In this document: positions 56,901-64,000 of the stretch, piece by piece
How the letters are laid out: each line of letters starts with the position of its first letter
How positions within the stretch are numbered: position 1 is the stretch's first letter
Origin: Norana najaformis
Lineage: Eukaryota; Annelida; Clitellata; Crassiclitellata; Hormogastridae
Assembly (NCBI GenBank): GCA_964023275.1
Contig: OZ029919.1
Span: 34,325,865 to 34,389,864 of the forward strand
Length of the DNA stretch: 64,000 nt
Reading direction: 5' to 3'
Notes under the pieces: generated by a model
Databases searched by the model: none
Told to the model about the DNA's origin: nothing
Seen by the model: only the letters and a program-made list of their open reading frames with translations
Translations under genes and position numbers: made by a program

Positions 56901-59900
56901 GATTGCGAAGTACGAATATGCGCCCGGATGTCGAAAGAATGGACTGTTCAATCGGTTGATTGCACTATTTGGCATTGTCGCTGTTCGTCAGAGCGAAACG
57001 ATATGGATTTATCCTACTCATGTCGATTCACTGTCGATTCTACCTACTCCCGATAAAACCGATAAACTCCTTTGTTATAGAAACTTCAAATGGGGAGTCT
57101 ACTGTGATTAACTTCGTTCATTCCACGACATGACCGCCCTCGGCATATGCCCACGATGCATTTCCAACTGGCCAGGGTCTGTGGTTTTTATAATTGAAAA
57201 AGGTGTGAGTGCTCAATGGCGGCTCCAGGATTACCTGCGTGGGGTCTAGAGCAATATCATGGGGTGCCATATTCTGCCAGTCCAACATGCACGGGTCTGG
57301 TCTGAGGGGCGCCGGCATATAACCAAGAGGGGCGTGATGATGGGGTGCGAATCTCTGGACAAATAGCTGGTCGTTTGGTACATGACGTTTGGCTATAAAA
57401 TGTGGTGAACAATTCATGCTACACGTTCTCAGCGTAGTTCATTTAGCCGACAGCAGATTAACGTTTACCTGAGCGTGATAGTCTCTATTTAAAATAATTA
57501 ATAATTATCCACTTCTGATCCTAATGTTCTGTCTGGTTCAGCGTCACCAAGATCAATTATTTCCACGTATCTCGAGGCTCAGATGAATTACCGGTTTCAG
57601 CAATAAACTGCGTTTCATTGTCCTCTTACCCCACAGTAATTTTAAAATATTTTTCTGTGTTGCTTTGGCTTCGCTGGCTAATGACAGTATTCACGACTGC
57701 GCGTTAAGGACTTGCTCAGGGTACTTCCACAGGAACCACCTACGGGAAGTTGGAATGGTCACACTCCAGTCTGCAAAGCAAATGCTGACCCAATCGGAGA
57801 CCAAGACCTTGTCTTTGAAGCCAAGGTCGTATACAGTACTATTAAACCTTCTTAAGACTTCGATCCATCTGGTTACCGTATCCTTGAGGACGGAGATCAA
57901 TCATTTCTGTGTTGCATTAATTTGCGGCAGGCAGCGCTTGATGCGTGGCTGCCCCTTCGCGGCCGTGTTTTTTGTGGTCGTCTTCGGTATTACGTTCCAA
58001 ATTCATTTTATGTATCAGTCACCGTAATCTTGTTATTTACATGGACGAATTCTTGAGGTCTTTCTAAACTGGACTCACAATGCAAGTTCTCTGGATAGCG
58101 TATACCTTCCTTATTTTTTCCTTTCAAATAGGTATTTTTTCTGGGCAGACTTGACAGACTGTGGCGTCCAGTTTTTTCTGATGATTTCTAAAACGCCATT
58201 ATCATGGTTGGGTATGGTAGTGCATTCATTAGCATGTAAAGGCAAAAATGGAAAATGCAGAACTATTACCACTTATTCTTTGGCTATTTATGCGGCCTGG
58301 TCCTTCTTGGTCCAGTTTTTCAGACTCGGGCTATTTCCGATGACTGCACAAAATAGCCATTTCCAGCGTAGTTTTATAGAATCCAGTAGCTGCCTGTCTC
58401 GTCATATATCGAGCCCTGATTTATAAAACCTCTTAGCCATTTCTGGATGCCAGTAGTGACTAAACGGCCTCTTTCCCACATCCGAGACGTGGCCTCGAAA
58501 CCGCAAAATGAAAATTGATGTTCGGAACTGCGGCCGGACGAACGCTAAGTGATCCGCCGATTAATTTCGGCTCTTTGCTAGACGCTGTGCATTGTATGCG
58601 AGGCACGCTCGTGCTATCGATACGATTGATAAGTTCGTTTGATCCCAACACGAACTCTTGCCATTCATGATTTTTCGCGTTTACCGCCAACTTTCTCCGT
58701 CCGAATTGAATCGAAGATTGCGCCCGATATCTATCGCCGGTTGACACGGCTTAGCAAGAGATCGTCTGCGATAAGCATGACGTGGTTAGACCGGAGTGTG
58801 CACGTTGTTCGTTGCCAGTTTGCGTCTTAGCATCCGTAGCACGGAGAAGTTCCCGATGGAGAGTTGGCGGCCGAGTGCATGGCAGCGAGTGCGCGGGTGT
58901 GATCGATCTTCGAATTACTGTATGTACGAATAAATCAACGTTTATTGGTGTTGCGCGTTCGTGGCTTGTGCGTACCGGCGTGTGTATATGTGATGTGCTT
59001 ATCAAAACCAATTCGGCTGAGCTTTTAGATGTAAGTTTATCAATTGCGACGGGAGAATGTTAGTCGTTGGGTCAGAAGGAACTTGTTCTTGCTCGGAACA
59101 TGTCATGATTCATCCATTCTCATTTCTTTTCCACTTCTGTTTGTTTTCATTTCTCTTTACATTTTCTTCTCTGTTACTTGCATTTTTTGTTTTAAGGAAT
59201 AGGCATTTGCTTCCTTTGCGTCTACAAATTTTGCCTAAATGATGACAGATTTCATCAGGAACTACCAGGTCATCTGGATGCAAATAATGCATAGATATCC
59301 TGGAATAATATTTGTTAATACGCCATGTGTCCATCGCCTGAGCGAGTCTCCCACACACACGTAGCTCTCAAGCAAAGGATTCTAGTTCACGGTTGACAGT
59401 TACCGCCATATTTAGGGGGGCTTAATTGCCAGGATACTGATACAAATGGTATCATCTATGGAAGCTCTTTGCTGCCATTGATAATCTGTTCATCTTAGAT
59501 AGCAGAGTTACAGATATCGCTAAAAGCTTTATAATATAATAATAACCAGTTCCAAAAACGAAGTCGTTCTACACGAAATCATATTTTGAAATGCTAACTT
59601 CTTGCTTTCTACTTTACTTTTTTTTATTTTCTAAGTATCTACTCTAATTTTATTTATATAGCGCCATTATAATTATGCCCATAGTATCAATCGATTCAAA
59701 TGAAATCGTGCATAATCAACTGAAGAAGAACCAGGTTGGATTCCGATAGATCAGCGAAAGTAAATAGCGTAAAGTTGTGTAATTACTTGCTTTCCATTTT
59801 CGGTTCTCCGGTCATTTTTGAATTTCTCTGCTCGACAGGCAACGACGTTATCACCAGCTTCTCGAACCCAAACTACGGTCTGGACGCAATCAATTCCAAT

Positions 59901-62900
59901 TTGTTCATGCCACCGTCCTACCCCGGAGATAACGAAAACAACGAAGACGATGCGAACATAGATAACGCGATGCCGTCTGCCGTTAACAACACCGGATCGC
60001 TGGCAAAGAATCCGTTCCGCAATTTAACTGACAACTGCGCAAAGATCACCGCAAATTACTCCGAACCTGCTGATGCACTTGATGCCAGGAGAGTCCGCGG
60101 AATGTTGAAGAAGACGTCCACGGGAAGCGTTCCAAACAGCGACGAAGACGAAGAGGATGAGGAGGACGGAAGGGGCTTCGGATCGATTGTCTCCACCGTC
60201 GAAGCGGAGGACAGTTGCGGATCGCAGAGTGTAGCAAACGATCGAAGCGATAAGGACGGAAGCGTGGCGAAACAGCCGGACGGGAAGAAAGATATCGAAG
60301 CGGATGAGTCCCTTGGGAAAACGACGATGCTGAAGAGCGAGAGTAAAGAACACAGGTAGGACACGTATTTCTTACTAGTAGGACAGGTATTTACAACAGG
60401 TATAGGACAGGTATTTATTACAGGTAGGACAGGTATTTACTACAGGTAGGACAGGTATTTATTATATACAAGTAGAACAGGTATTTATTACAGGTAAGGC
60501 CGTTTGTCTATTATATAGCGCTGTTGTCGGGTTCTGAACAGGAGCTATATAAGATTCTATAAGGTTTGTATAAGGTTCTGTTTAAGTTAAAATGTACTTT
60601 GTGAAACGGTGTTTTTTTAATAAATATAAATAACCAATGTTATATTTTAATTCTGCACACGTGTGTTGCGAAGTTCCTTCACAGTAAATGGGGAATTTTT
60701 TTATTGCACTCTAGTAGTAGTTCCAATGTTTAACGACATCTTATGGCATCAAAGGCCGTTGACATCGCCCTCCTCCTTTATCCAGGCTTGGGTCTGGCAC
60801 CACCCGAACACAGCAGTGGCGGAGTTAATTGCACACTATTCGTCCAAGTGCAGTTTCAACAATTGGAGGCATAAAGGGTGTCCTCTTTTGTGGAGATCTA
60901 GAAGGTCGTAAAGGTCATCAATTAAAGCAGATCATGTGGGACCTGGTTTCAAAGACCTGATCCAGTCGGGAATTCTGTGCTCTGCACGGGTTCCCAGATC
61001 CCAGATCCTTGAACACAGAAGCTAGGCACTTCTGTGTGTTGCTGATCAGAGTACATGCTGTCCTAATGTCTGGCACCGGATGGGGACAGGAATGATGTAC
61101 AGCTCCCACGTGTTTGTTGTGACAGCTAAGTCGAGACCTGTATGTATCTATAAATTTATATAGCGCATTTTCGTCTATACAGCTACCAACTGTCTCTGGT
61201 GACGGCCAAGGATGCAGCCATTGTCTGGCGGAGAGACAATGCATGTTTTTGGAACGCTTTTGATCTGCTCGGTCGCTTGTGTCATTTCATTCTCGACTTA
61301 AAACTTAACTTTTTCAAATTCCTTCAACCATAAGCTGCCTCTTTGTCTTAGTGGACTGACCTTCTAGATGTTGACCTGATTGCGTCTTGGTAATGGTGCG
61401 CCATCGGTTGATACCTTGTGCATTAGACACCGGCGCCATAGAAGTTATTAACTAACTAACTATTTATATAGCGCTTGTAAGAATATCTCAAAGACGATGA
61501 ATGAAAGTCTTAACTTGCGTGAATCAGCCATCCTTCCTCATTTCCTATATACATCCACCCATCCATACATCGATCTTTCCATCCATCCATGAACCTGCCA
61601 ATCCATGCTCCCTTCCACCCACCCACCAATCCTTCCTCCCCTAAATCCATCCATCCATCCATCCATACATCCATTCTTCCGTCCATCCTCTTCTTCATTG
61701 ATCGATGCGTCAAAACTTGTAGTCTGTTTCGCGATATCTATTCGCCGGATTCCAACGACAGCGGCATCCAGGCGGACGTGACGTCACAGACGAGATCGTC
61801 GCCAGGTGACGCCACCGGACATCGGCCCGTCTTCAGCAAAGATCGTCACGAAGTCTCTTCCGATAATCCGGAAAGGGAGTCGAGCAAAACCGGTTTTACT
61901 AGCAACATCTACCAGGCTGAGGCTTCCACTCCTCTTCAGCCGGAAATGAGTTCCTGCGACAATGGAAGCCTCAGTGTCGTCGCTAAAGATGCCAAGGTAT
62001 ATGGATGTTGTGATTTCTATGCTGATCAGCATGTGTGTATGTACATATATTTTTTTTATAGGTGCTATCATTTATTTATGTATGTACGTATGTAAATGTG
62101 TATGTATATATGTGTGTATGCAATTATGGCATATGTGTTTGTGCATGTGTCAAGCTATCTTTCATAGCTGCCGCGCTGTCTCTCCGTCTGACTTTTGGAT
62201 CTTGACCTGGAACCGAACCCTTTTGCCTATCGATTTTATTTTGACTGAGCGCGTGTGAATAAGCTGGTCCCCATGACGTGGCTTTCGTTGGGCGCTGTAG
62301 AAATCTCGGAATTACGATTACGATATAGTCTACAGTTTTACCTATTGATGTGTGTATGCATGTATGTTAATACATAAGCATGCATGCAAGCATACAGTAT
62401 ATGCATATATGTATGTATGAACATTTAAGTATGCCTGTATGTATGTATGTATGCATGCATGTATGTTTGTGTGATGTATGTATGTATGTATGTTTGTATG
62501 CATGTATTTGAACATTTATATGATGCACTATTTTCTATTATTATTATGATTATGAATATGATACTTCTGATGGTGATTATTATTATTATTATCATTATCA
62601 TTATTTATTATCATTATTACTATCATTAATATTATTAATGTCACCGTGAAAACAAATCCGTTCCGGACGGGACAATGAGCAGATCGCCCCACCCCGTCCA
62701 CAACCGATGATGGTCACGCTTGGATGCACTCGAATGAGCAGCGAATTTACTAACGGCGATCATCGATTAGGGCTTTGCCGGTTAAATGCCAATCCGATCC
62801 GATTGTCCGAGATAATTGTCCATCCATGATGGCGGCCATTAATTAGCGAAACGAATCAGAGTTTTAACGCGGAGGTTGGGACTTGTTTACAGACTGTCCA

Positions 62901-63620
62901 GGCGGATGGCTTATCTCGCTAGAAAGCGCAATAACTTCTGCCGATGGCACAATAAGCAATTCGGCTTCATTACTGCGTGCACCTTTATTGTAAAGCTAAA
63001 TCTCGGAAATTTCTCAACGCCACACAAAAGCTGCGTTAGGGAGACCAGCTTATCACCGACGTTGTGTCAAAACAAGTCCGCAAACGCCAACGTGTTTGGT
63101 TAATTTCGATGCCAAATTAGAATCCGGGTGGGGGACATGCCGGGAGACAGGGTGGTGGGAATGTTGGTGGTGACGGTCATGGGATGGTACAGGAGCGGAA
63201 GCGGGGTAGGTCACTAAATATACGGCCATTTCCCGTAGTAGCTTCAAAGGGTCGGTTTCAGTCATGGTGAAAAGCAGCCGGAAGAGAGCAAGCGAAGGAG
63301 TGCTATAGTGTTACCGTGGTATAGCGTCTAACAATGCGACCTGGGTTCGAACAGTGGACATGCCATGTGAAAATAAACAACACATTGTCGAGAAACCTCG
63401 GAGGCCATAATCTTTGGTATGAGATGCACCATGTTAGGCTAGTGATCATGTCTAGTGGTTAGTGTGATGTGATGGTTGAAGGTGTGTACTGAAATCTCTG
63501 CCAAGAAATGTAGATGTTTTAAGATTTCTGTGTACTTTTGAGTTCCGCTGCATTCATTTCAGGAATTGGTGAATGAACCTTCGAAGGAAGTCCTTCCTCG
63601 TGGCTGGCAGAAGCACGAAG
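44875..63620 (+). CDS. Fe65/APBB-like WW-domain adaptor gene (5' part, four exons)
   Basis: Join 44875-44977, 59839-60355, 61723-61996 and 63563-63620, 952 coding nt so far, continuing beyond the window. All borders are GT/AG, and the phases fit (1, 2, 0; the last exon ends in phase 1), so the frame is open throughout. The product starts MASELGSPSSPRVSDLNLSD, has an NPNY motif (NPxY type, a PTB-domain ligand) soon after the first junction, an acidic run SDEDEEDEEDGRG and many Ser/Asp stretches. It reaches LPRGWQKHE, the first half of a WW domain (LPxGW). A long disordered acidic N-terminus before a WW domain is the Fe65/APBB layout, with PTB domains expected downstream. Fe65 adaptors bind APP-type tails through PTB2. 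The PTB domains are not in view, so another WW protein remains possible. Confidence 0.55.
45005..45258. repeat. Minisatellite of (ATTC) type, 32-bp unit
   Basis: TTCATTCATTCATTCACTCG TTCATTCAATAA repeated about seven times with almost no change, just inside intron 1. Confidence 0.93.
45259..46904. other. Intron 1: unassigned, with a small inverted repeat
   Basis: At 46318-46393, CCCATATGGGCTTTGTATGTCCTAC faces an inverted near-copy ATGTAGGACATATGAAGCCC ATATGG; related CATATGG/TACGTAGGACACATGG phrases extend left to 46280. No additional exon could be supported. Confidence 0.5.
46905..47330 (-). mobile_element. LINE fragment, ORF2 C-terminal region
   Basis: Minus-strand translation includes KGPLGQKFFSARVVNFFNSL then ADSTVSADTITAFKKL, the 'R..FFS.RV.N.WNSLP..V..A.S...FK..L' end of a CR1/L2/Jockey-type RT protein. 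Upstream it carries broken remains of the REEEEHRRPS/L.DHQ region. Several stops; dead copy. Confidence 0.7.
47331..50174. other. Intron 1: unassigned
   Basis: Mostly unique AT-rich sequence. 48840-48960 ends GGGCCGTTGTTAAGCGCAAT ATGTAAC, a likely retroposon tail. 48377-48420 repeats CAGATCT(G/A)AG. No splice-bounded coding segment recognised. Confidence 0.45.
50175..50465 (+). mobile_element. LINE 3' end, decayed
   Basis: Plus translation gives LGSFALSVAVPRLWNCVVKH then VRSAESVLALGSCLKT, matching 'F..A.P.LWN.L...VR....S...F...LKT' of LINE C-termini. Followed by a GATGCCTTGGGC block like that in family C tails. Confidence 0.6.
50466..51904. other. Intron 1: unassigned
   Basis: No recognised feature beyond AT-rich sequence. 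Confidence 0.4.
51905..52300. repeat. Diverged tandem duplication, about 190-bp unit
   Basis: GGGAGGAACTGTGATTTACA GCTAGAG (51919) repeats as GGGAGGAACTGTGGCTTGCA GCTAGAG (52110). Both are followed by an ACAAAATAA..ATATCA phrase, CATTTCTTGGCTGCCTC / CATTTTCATTGCGCCTC, and ATTTGTGGGCA / ATTTGCGGGCA. The second copy runs into a CpG-rich block. Confidence 0.65.
52301..52899. other. CpG-rich block upstream of candidate alternative exon
   Basis: 52230-53080 is clearly richer in CpG and G+C than the rest of the intron (for example GTCGGCGCGCTCCGTG, CGGCGTTCGTGG). It includes a plus-strand LINE-B tail at 52649-52712 (GCGCTGTAGAAATCTCGAGT TTACGG). Could be an internal promoter for the exon that follows. 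Confidence 0.35.
52900..53083 (+). CDS. Candidate alternative first exon of the WW-protein gene
   Basis: ATG (AGAATGT, A at -3) with an in-frame TGA 45 bases upstream opens a 61-codon frame (MSCSQLSRRHRHGLLMKLFN...) ending at donor TTTG|GTAAGC. It leaves one base, the same phase as exon 1, so it would splice in frame to exon 2 as ...YYDIVF-G-NDVITSF. It sits at the end of a CpG-rich block. No similarity recognised. It could also be a chance open frame, because overlapping frames are open here too. Confidence 0.33.
53158..53575. repeat. (TGTA)n microsatellite
   Basis: Over 400 bp of TGTATG tetranucleotides with TGTGTA and TTTGTA variants. Gives open frames in all plus frames and a 149-codon minus frame, none of them genes. 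Confidence 0.95.
53576..54689. other. Intron 1: unassigned
   Basis: A short TGTATG run continues at 53635-53660. A 108-codon minus frame (53829-54155) has no domain. Confidence 0.4.
54690..54790 (+). repeat. Retroposon 3' end (family E) with (TTAATTA)n tail
   Basis: TGGATATTGACCTGATAGCA, GGTGCGCCATCGGTTGATGG, CGTTAGACACCGGCGCGATA then AATTAGTTAATTATTTAATT. Shares all three blocks with 61365-61475, whose tail is (TAAC)n. Confidence 0.65.
54791..55149. other. Intron 1: unassigned
   Basis: No recognised feature. Confidence 0.4.
55150..56122. repeat. Inverted repeat pair about 0.97 kb apart
   Basis: Left arm at about 55154-55194 (CGTCGCCCTCCTCCTTTATC then CAGGCTTGGGACTGGC) and right arm at about 56080-56117 (GCCAGTCCCAAGCCTGAGTA then AAGGAGGAGGGCGACG) are inverted copies about 37 bp long with one or two mismatches. 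A single further copy lies at 60765-60805. The loop holds non-repetitive sequence with an AGTCGGCTGGACCG-poor but CpG-containing section (55550-55660). Could be a non-autonomous element or two insertions of one repeat. Confidence 0.5.
56123..56459. other. Intron 1: unassigned
   Basis: Short tandem phrases (GAGTATTGAGTTATGCAGTATTG at 56270; CCACTCAAAACTGAAAACAATT at 56350) only. Confidence 0.45.
56460..56790 (-). mobile_element. LINE 3' end, ORF2 C-terminus well preserved
   Basis: Minus frame: LPRSLRSSDTGLLAELRCRT, then VLGSRAFHTAAPKEWNRLPM and LLQSSNSLSSIKKRLKTHYF. This is the canonical 'RSLRS.....L.....R....G.RAF..AAP..WN.LP......S...FKK.LKTHLF' ending of non-LTR RT proteins. The last 90 codons are open, so the copy is fairly young, but it is 5'-truncated. 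Confidence 0.85.
56791..59639. other. Intron 1: unassigned, includes a 99-codon minus frame
   Basis: 57118-57417 (minus) encodes a Pro/His-rich, non-repetitive peptide (RFAPHHHAPLGYMPAPLRPD...) ending in a stop. It looks more protein-like than its surroundings, but I recognise no family. 58440-59060 has above-average CpG and overlapping frames on both strands without domains. Confidence 0.4.
59640..59765 (-). repeat. Interspersed repeat family C fragment beside exon 2
   Basis: TTTTATTTATATAGCGCCAT, ATCAATCGATTCAAATGAAA, AACCAGGTTGGATTCCGATA GATCAGCGAAAG. Ends about 75 bp before the exon 2 acceptor, so it supplies the sequence just upstream of the branch-site region. Confidence 0.55.
59839..60355 (+). 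CDS. WW-protein gene, exon 2 (acidic N-terminal region)
   Basis: Pyrimidine-rich acceptor (TTTCTCTGCTCGACAG|GC) and donor CACAG|GTAGGA. Encodes NDVITSFSNPNYGLDAINSN..., an NPNY motif, DNENNEDDANID, a Lys/Thr/Ser segment MLKKTSTGSVPNSDEDEEDE and a Ser/Asp/Lys-rich end. High codon-level GC and lack of repeats distinguish it from its surroundings. Enters in phase 1 and leaves in phase 2. Confidence 0.75.
60352..60505 (+). repeat. Minisatellite that repeats the exon 2 splice donor
   Basis: Units of about 21 bp, TACAGGTAGGACAGGTATTT A, start exactly at the exon 2 donor (ACAG|GTAGGA). About ten CAGGTA motifs occur, including GACAG|GTATTT several times and a final consensus ACAG|GTAAGG at about 60496. 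Confidence 0.85.
60506..61274. other. Intron 2: unassigned plus shared repeat
   Basis: 60728-60825 (AACGACATCTTATGGCATCA, AAGGCCGTTGACATCGCCCT, CCTTTATCCAGGCTTGGGTC, GCAGTGGCGGAGTT) matches 55135-55220 and, in part, the cores at 28766-29200. It is a dispersed repeat family. The rest is unassigned. Confidence 0.5.
61275..61480 (+). repeat. Retroposon 3' end (family E)
   Basis: CTTAAAACTTAACTTTTTCA AATTCCTTC (decayed FK..L..F coding end), GATGTTGACCTGATTGCGTC, GGTGCGCCATCGGTTGATAC, GCATTAGACACCGGCGCCAT, (TAAC)n and TATTTATATAGCGC. Indicates that family E is also a LINE. Confidence 0.6.
61553..61680. repeat. (CATC)n microsatellite
   Basis: CATCCATC and CACCCACC tetranucleotides ending about 45 bp before the exon 3 acceptor. 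They give the region a pyrimidine-rich plus strand. Confidence 0.9.
61723..61996 (+). CDS. WW-protein gene, exon 3
   Basis: Acceptor AACTTGTAG|TCTG and donor GCCAAG|GTATAT. Joined to exon 2 it reads S-LFRDIYSPDSNDSGIQADV then TSQTRSSPGDATGHRPVF..., ending ...SCDNGSLSVVAKDAK in phase 0. Ser/Asp/Thr-rich and probably disordered. DSNDSGIQADV is the least biased segment. No domain recognised. Confidence 0.7.
62040..62150. repeat. TGTA-type microsatellite after exon 3
   Basis: GTATGTACGTATGTAAATGT and similar, beginning about 40 bp into the intron. Confidence 0.75.
62155..62330 (+). mobile_element. LINE-B 3' end copy
   Basis: CTGACTTTTGGATCTTGACC, TGGAACCGAACCCTTTTGCC, TATCGATTTTATTTTGACTG, AATAAGCTGGTCCCCATGAC, TTTCGTTGGGCGCTGTAGAA and ATCTCGGAATTACGATTACG. 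One of the cleanest copies, with an intact 3' tail. Confidence 0.75.
62340..62660. repeat. (TGTA)n and (ATT)n microsatellites
   Basis: TGTATG/CATGCA tract at 62350-62510 and ATT/ATC triplets at 62535-62640. Confidence 0.9.
62661..62984. other. Intron 3: unassigned
   Basis: No recognised feature. Confidence 0.4.
62985..63080 (-). mobile_element. LINE-B 3' end fragment
   Basis: AATCTCGGAAATTTCTCAAC GCCACACAAAAGCTGCG, then GAGACCAGCTTATCACCGAC and TGTGTCAAAACAAGTC. Confidence 0.55.
63303..63365 (+). repeat. tRNA-like SINE head
   Basis: GTTACCGTGGTATAGCGTCT (A box TGGTATAGCG) and CCTGGGTTCGAACAG (B box). Does not fold into a full cloverleaf and is followed by unrelated sequence, so it is more likely a SINE head than a tRNA gene. 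Confidence 0.45.
63563..63620 (+). CDS. WW-protein gene, exon 4 (start of WW domain)
   Basis: Strong acceptor GCATTCATTTCAG|GAATTG and donor CGAAG|GTCAGT. Encodes ELVNEPSKEVLPRGWQKHE plus one base. LPRGW is the first conserved half of a WW domain (LPxGW, first Trp); the aromatic YY and second Trp should lie in the next exon, outside the window. The remainder of the domain decides the family. Confidence 0.65.
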
Positions 63621-63664
63621 GTCAGTTGGATGGATGTATGTACTTAAAGGATGAATGAGTAGGC

Positions 63665-63890
63665 ACAAAGGTAATATACATTTGTTCACATGCCTCTATA
63701 GAAGCTCGCCAGAAGCATAAAGTTAAAGGTAACACACTTGTTCACATGCCTCAGTAGAAACTCCTTAGAAGCATAAAGTTAAAGGTAACACACTTGTTCA
63801 CATTGCTCAGTAGAAACTCCTTGGAAGCATAAGGGTAAATGCTACACACTTGTTTACATGCCTCTGTAGAAGCTCACCAGAAGCATCTGT
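63665..63890. repeat. Minisatellite, about 56-bp unit, 4 copies
   Basis: AAAGGTAACACACTTGTTCA CATGCCTCAGTAGAAACTCC TTAGAAGCATAAAGTT, beginning about 45 bp after the exon 4 donor. Spacing between copies shrinks 57, 56, 55. Confidence 0.9.
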
Positions 63891-64000
63891 GGTCCTTAGA
63901 CTGAAGGATCATTCAGTCGAGATGCCAACATGAACTCAGCAATTCAATGACAAAAGACCTTTTTTAAACCTCCCAAATTGCTTTGTTAAGCACTACTCAT
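63891..64000. other. Intron 4 start, unassigned
   Basis: No further exon before the window ends. Confidence 0.5.

Noticed and set aside
59736-59838. Start of exon 2 at the upstream ATG
   Set aside because: That part is intron: it includes the tail of a repeat fragment and a strong acceptor at 59838, and phase-correct joining to exon 1 needs the exon to start at 59839.

Overview
This is eukaryotic, animal nuclear DNA. Coding exons are small islands with GT/AG borders in a background of introns, SINEs, LINE 3' ends, microsatellites and minisatellites. The coding content (an LRR-Ig receptor-like protein and an Fe65/APBB-like adaptor with an intron of about 15 kb) and the tRNA-derived SINEs suggest a marine invertebrate, probably a lophotrochozoan. 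The species cannot be fixed from sequence alone. No prokaryotic operons, CRISPR arrays or rRNA genes are present.

Layout. 1-5.1 kb is intergenic, with short terminal-inverted-repeat elements, tRNA-like SINE heads and a LINE tail. 5.1-7.8 kb (minus strand) holds a nearly intronless gene for a single-pass LRR + Ig membrane protein with a cytoplasmic 11-residue repeat. 8-18 kb is repeat-rich; near 14.4 kb on the minus strand is a candidate first coding exon of an unidentified gene. 18.35-21.22 kb is one 2.9 kb satellite built on a 44-bp dimer of two 22-bp halves. 21.5-30 kb holds LINE tails, SINEs, microsatellites and a tRNA-Thr-like SINE whose promoter-bearing head is tandemly amplified. 30.14-32.77 kb is an apparently complete DNA transposon: one uninterrupted 567-codon transposase-like gene, inverted repeats ending CACTGGCCAACA, and a TTA target duplication. 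Just beyond it are a perfect 18-bp hairpin and a 26-bp tandem array carrying repeated consensus DR5 nuclear-receptor sites. 33.8-44.8 kb is repeats again, including a 1 kb foldback built from two inverted LINE tails.

44.9 kb to the right edge is one plus-strand gene. Four coding exons (44875-44977, 59839-60355, 61723-61996, 63563-63620) join in a consistent reading frame. They give an acidic, Ser/Asp-rich N-terminal region with an NPNY motif that leads into the start of a WW domain; the gene continues past the window. A second candidate first exon at 52900-53083 ends in the same phase. Minisatellites lie just inside the introns after several of these exons, and the one after exon 2 copies the splice-donor sequence itself.

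The two host genes do not obviously work together. The LRR-Ig protein looks like a cell-surface adhesion or receptor molecule, and the WW-containing protein looks like a cytoplasmic adaptor. Most of the remaining DNA is transposon debris: at least four SINE/LINE-tail families recur many times, in both orientations.
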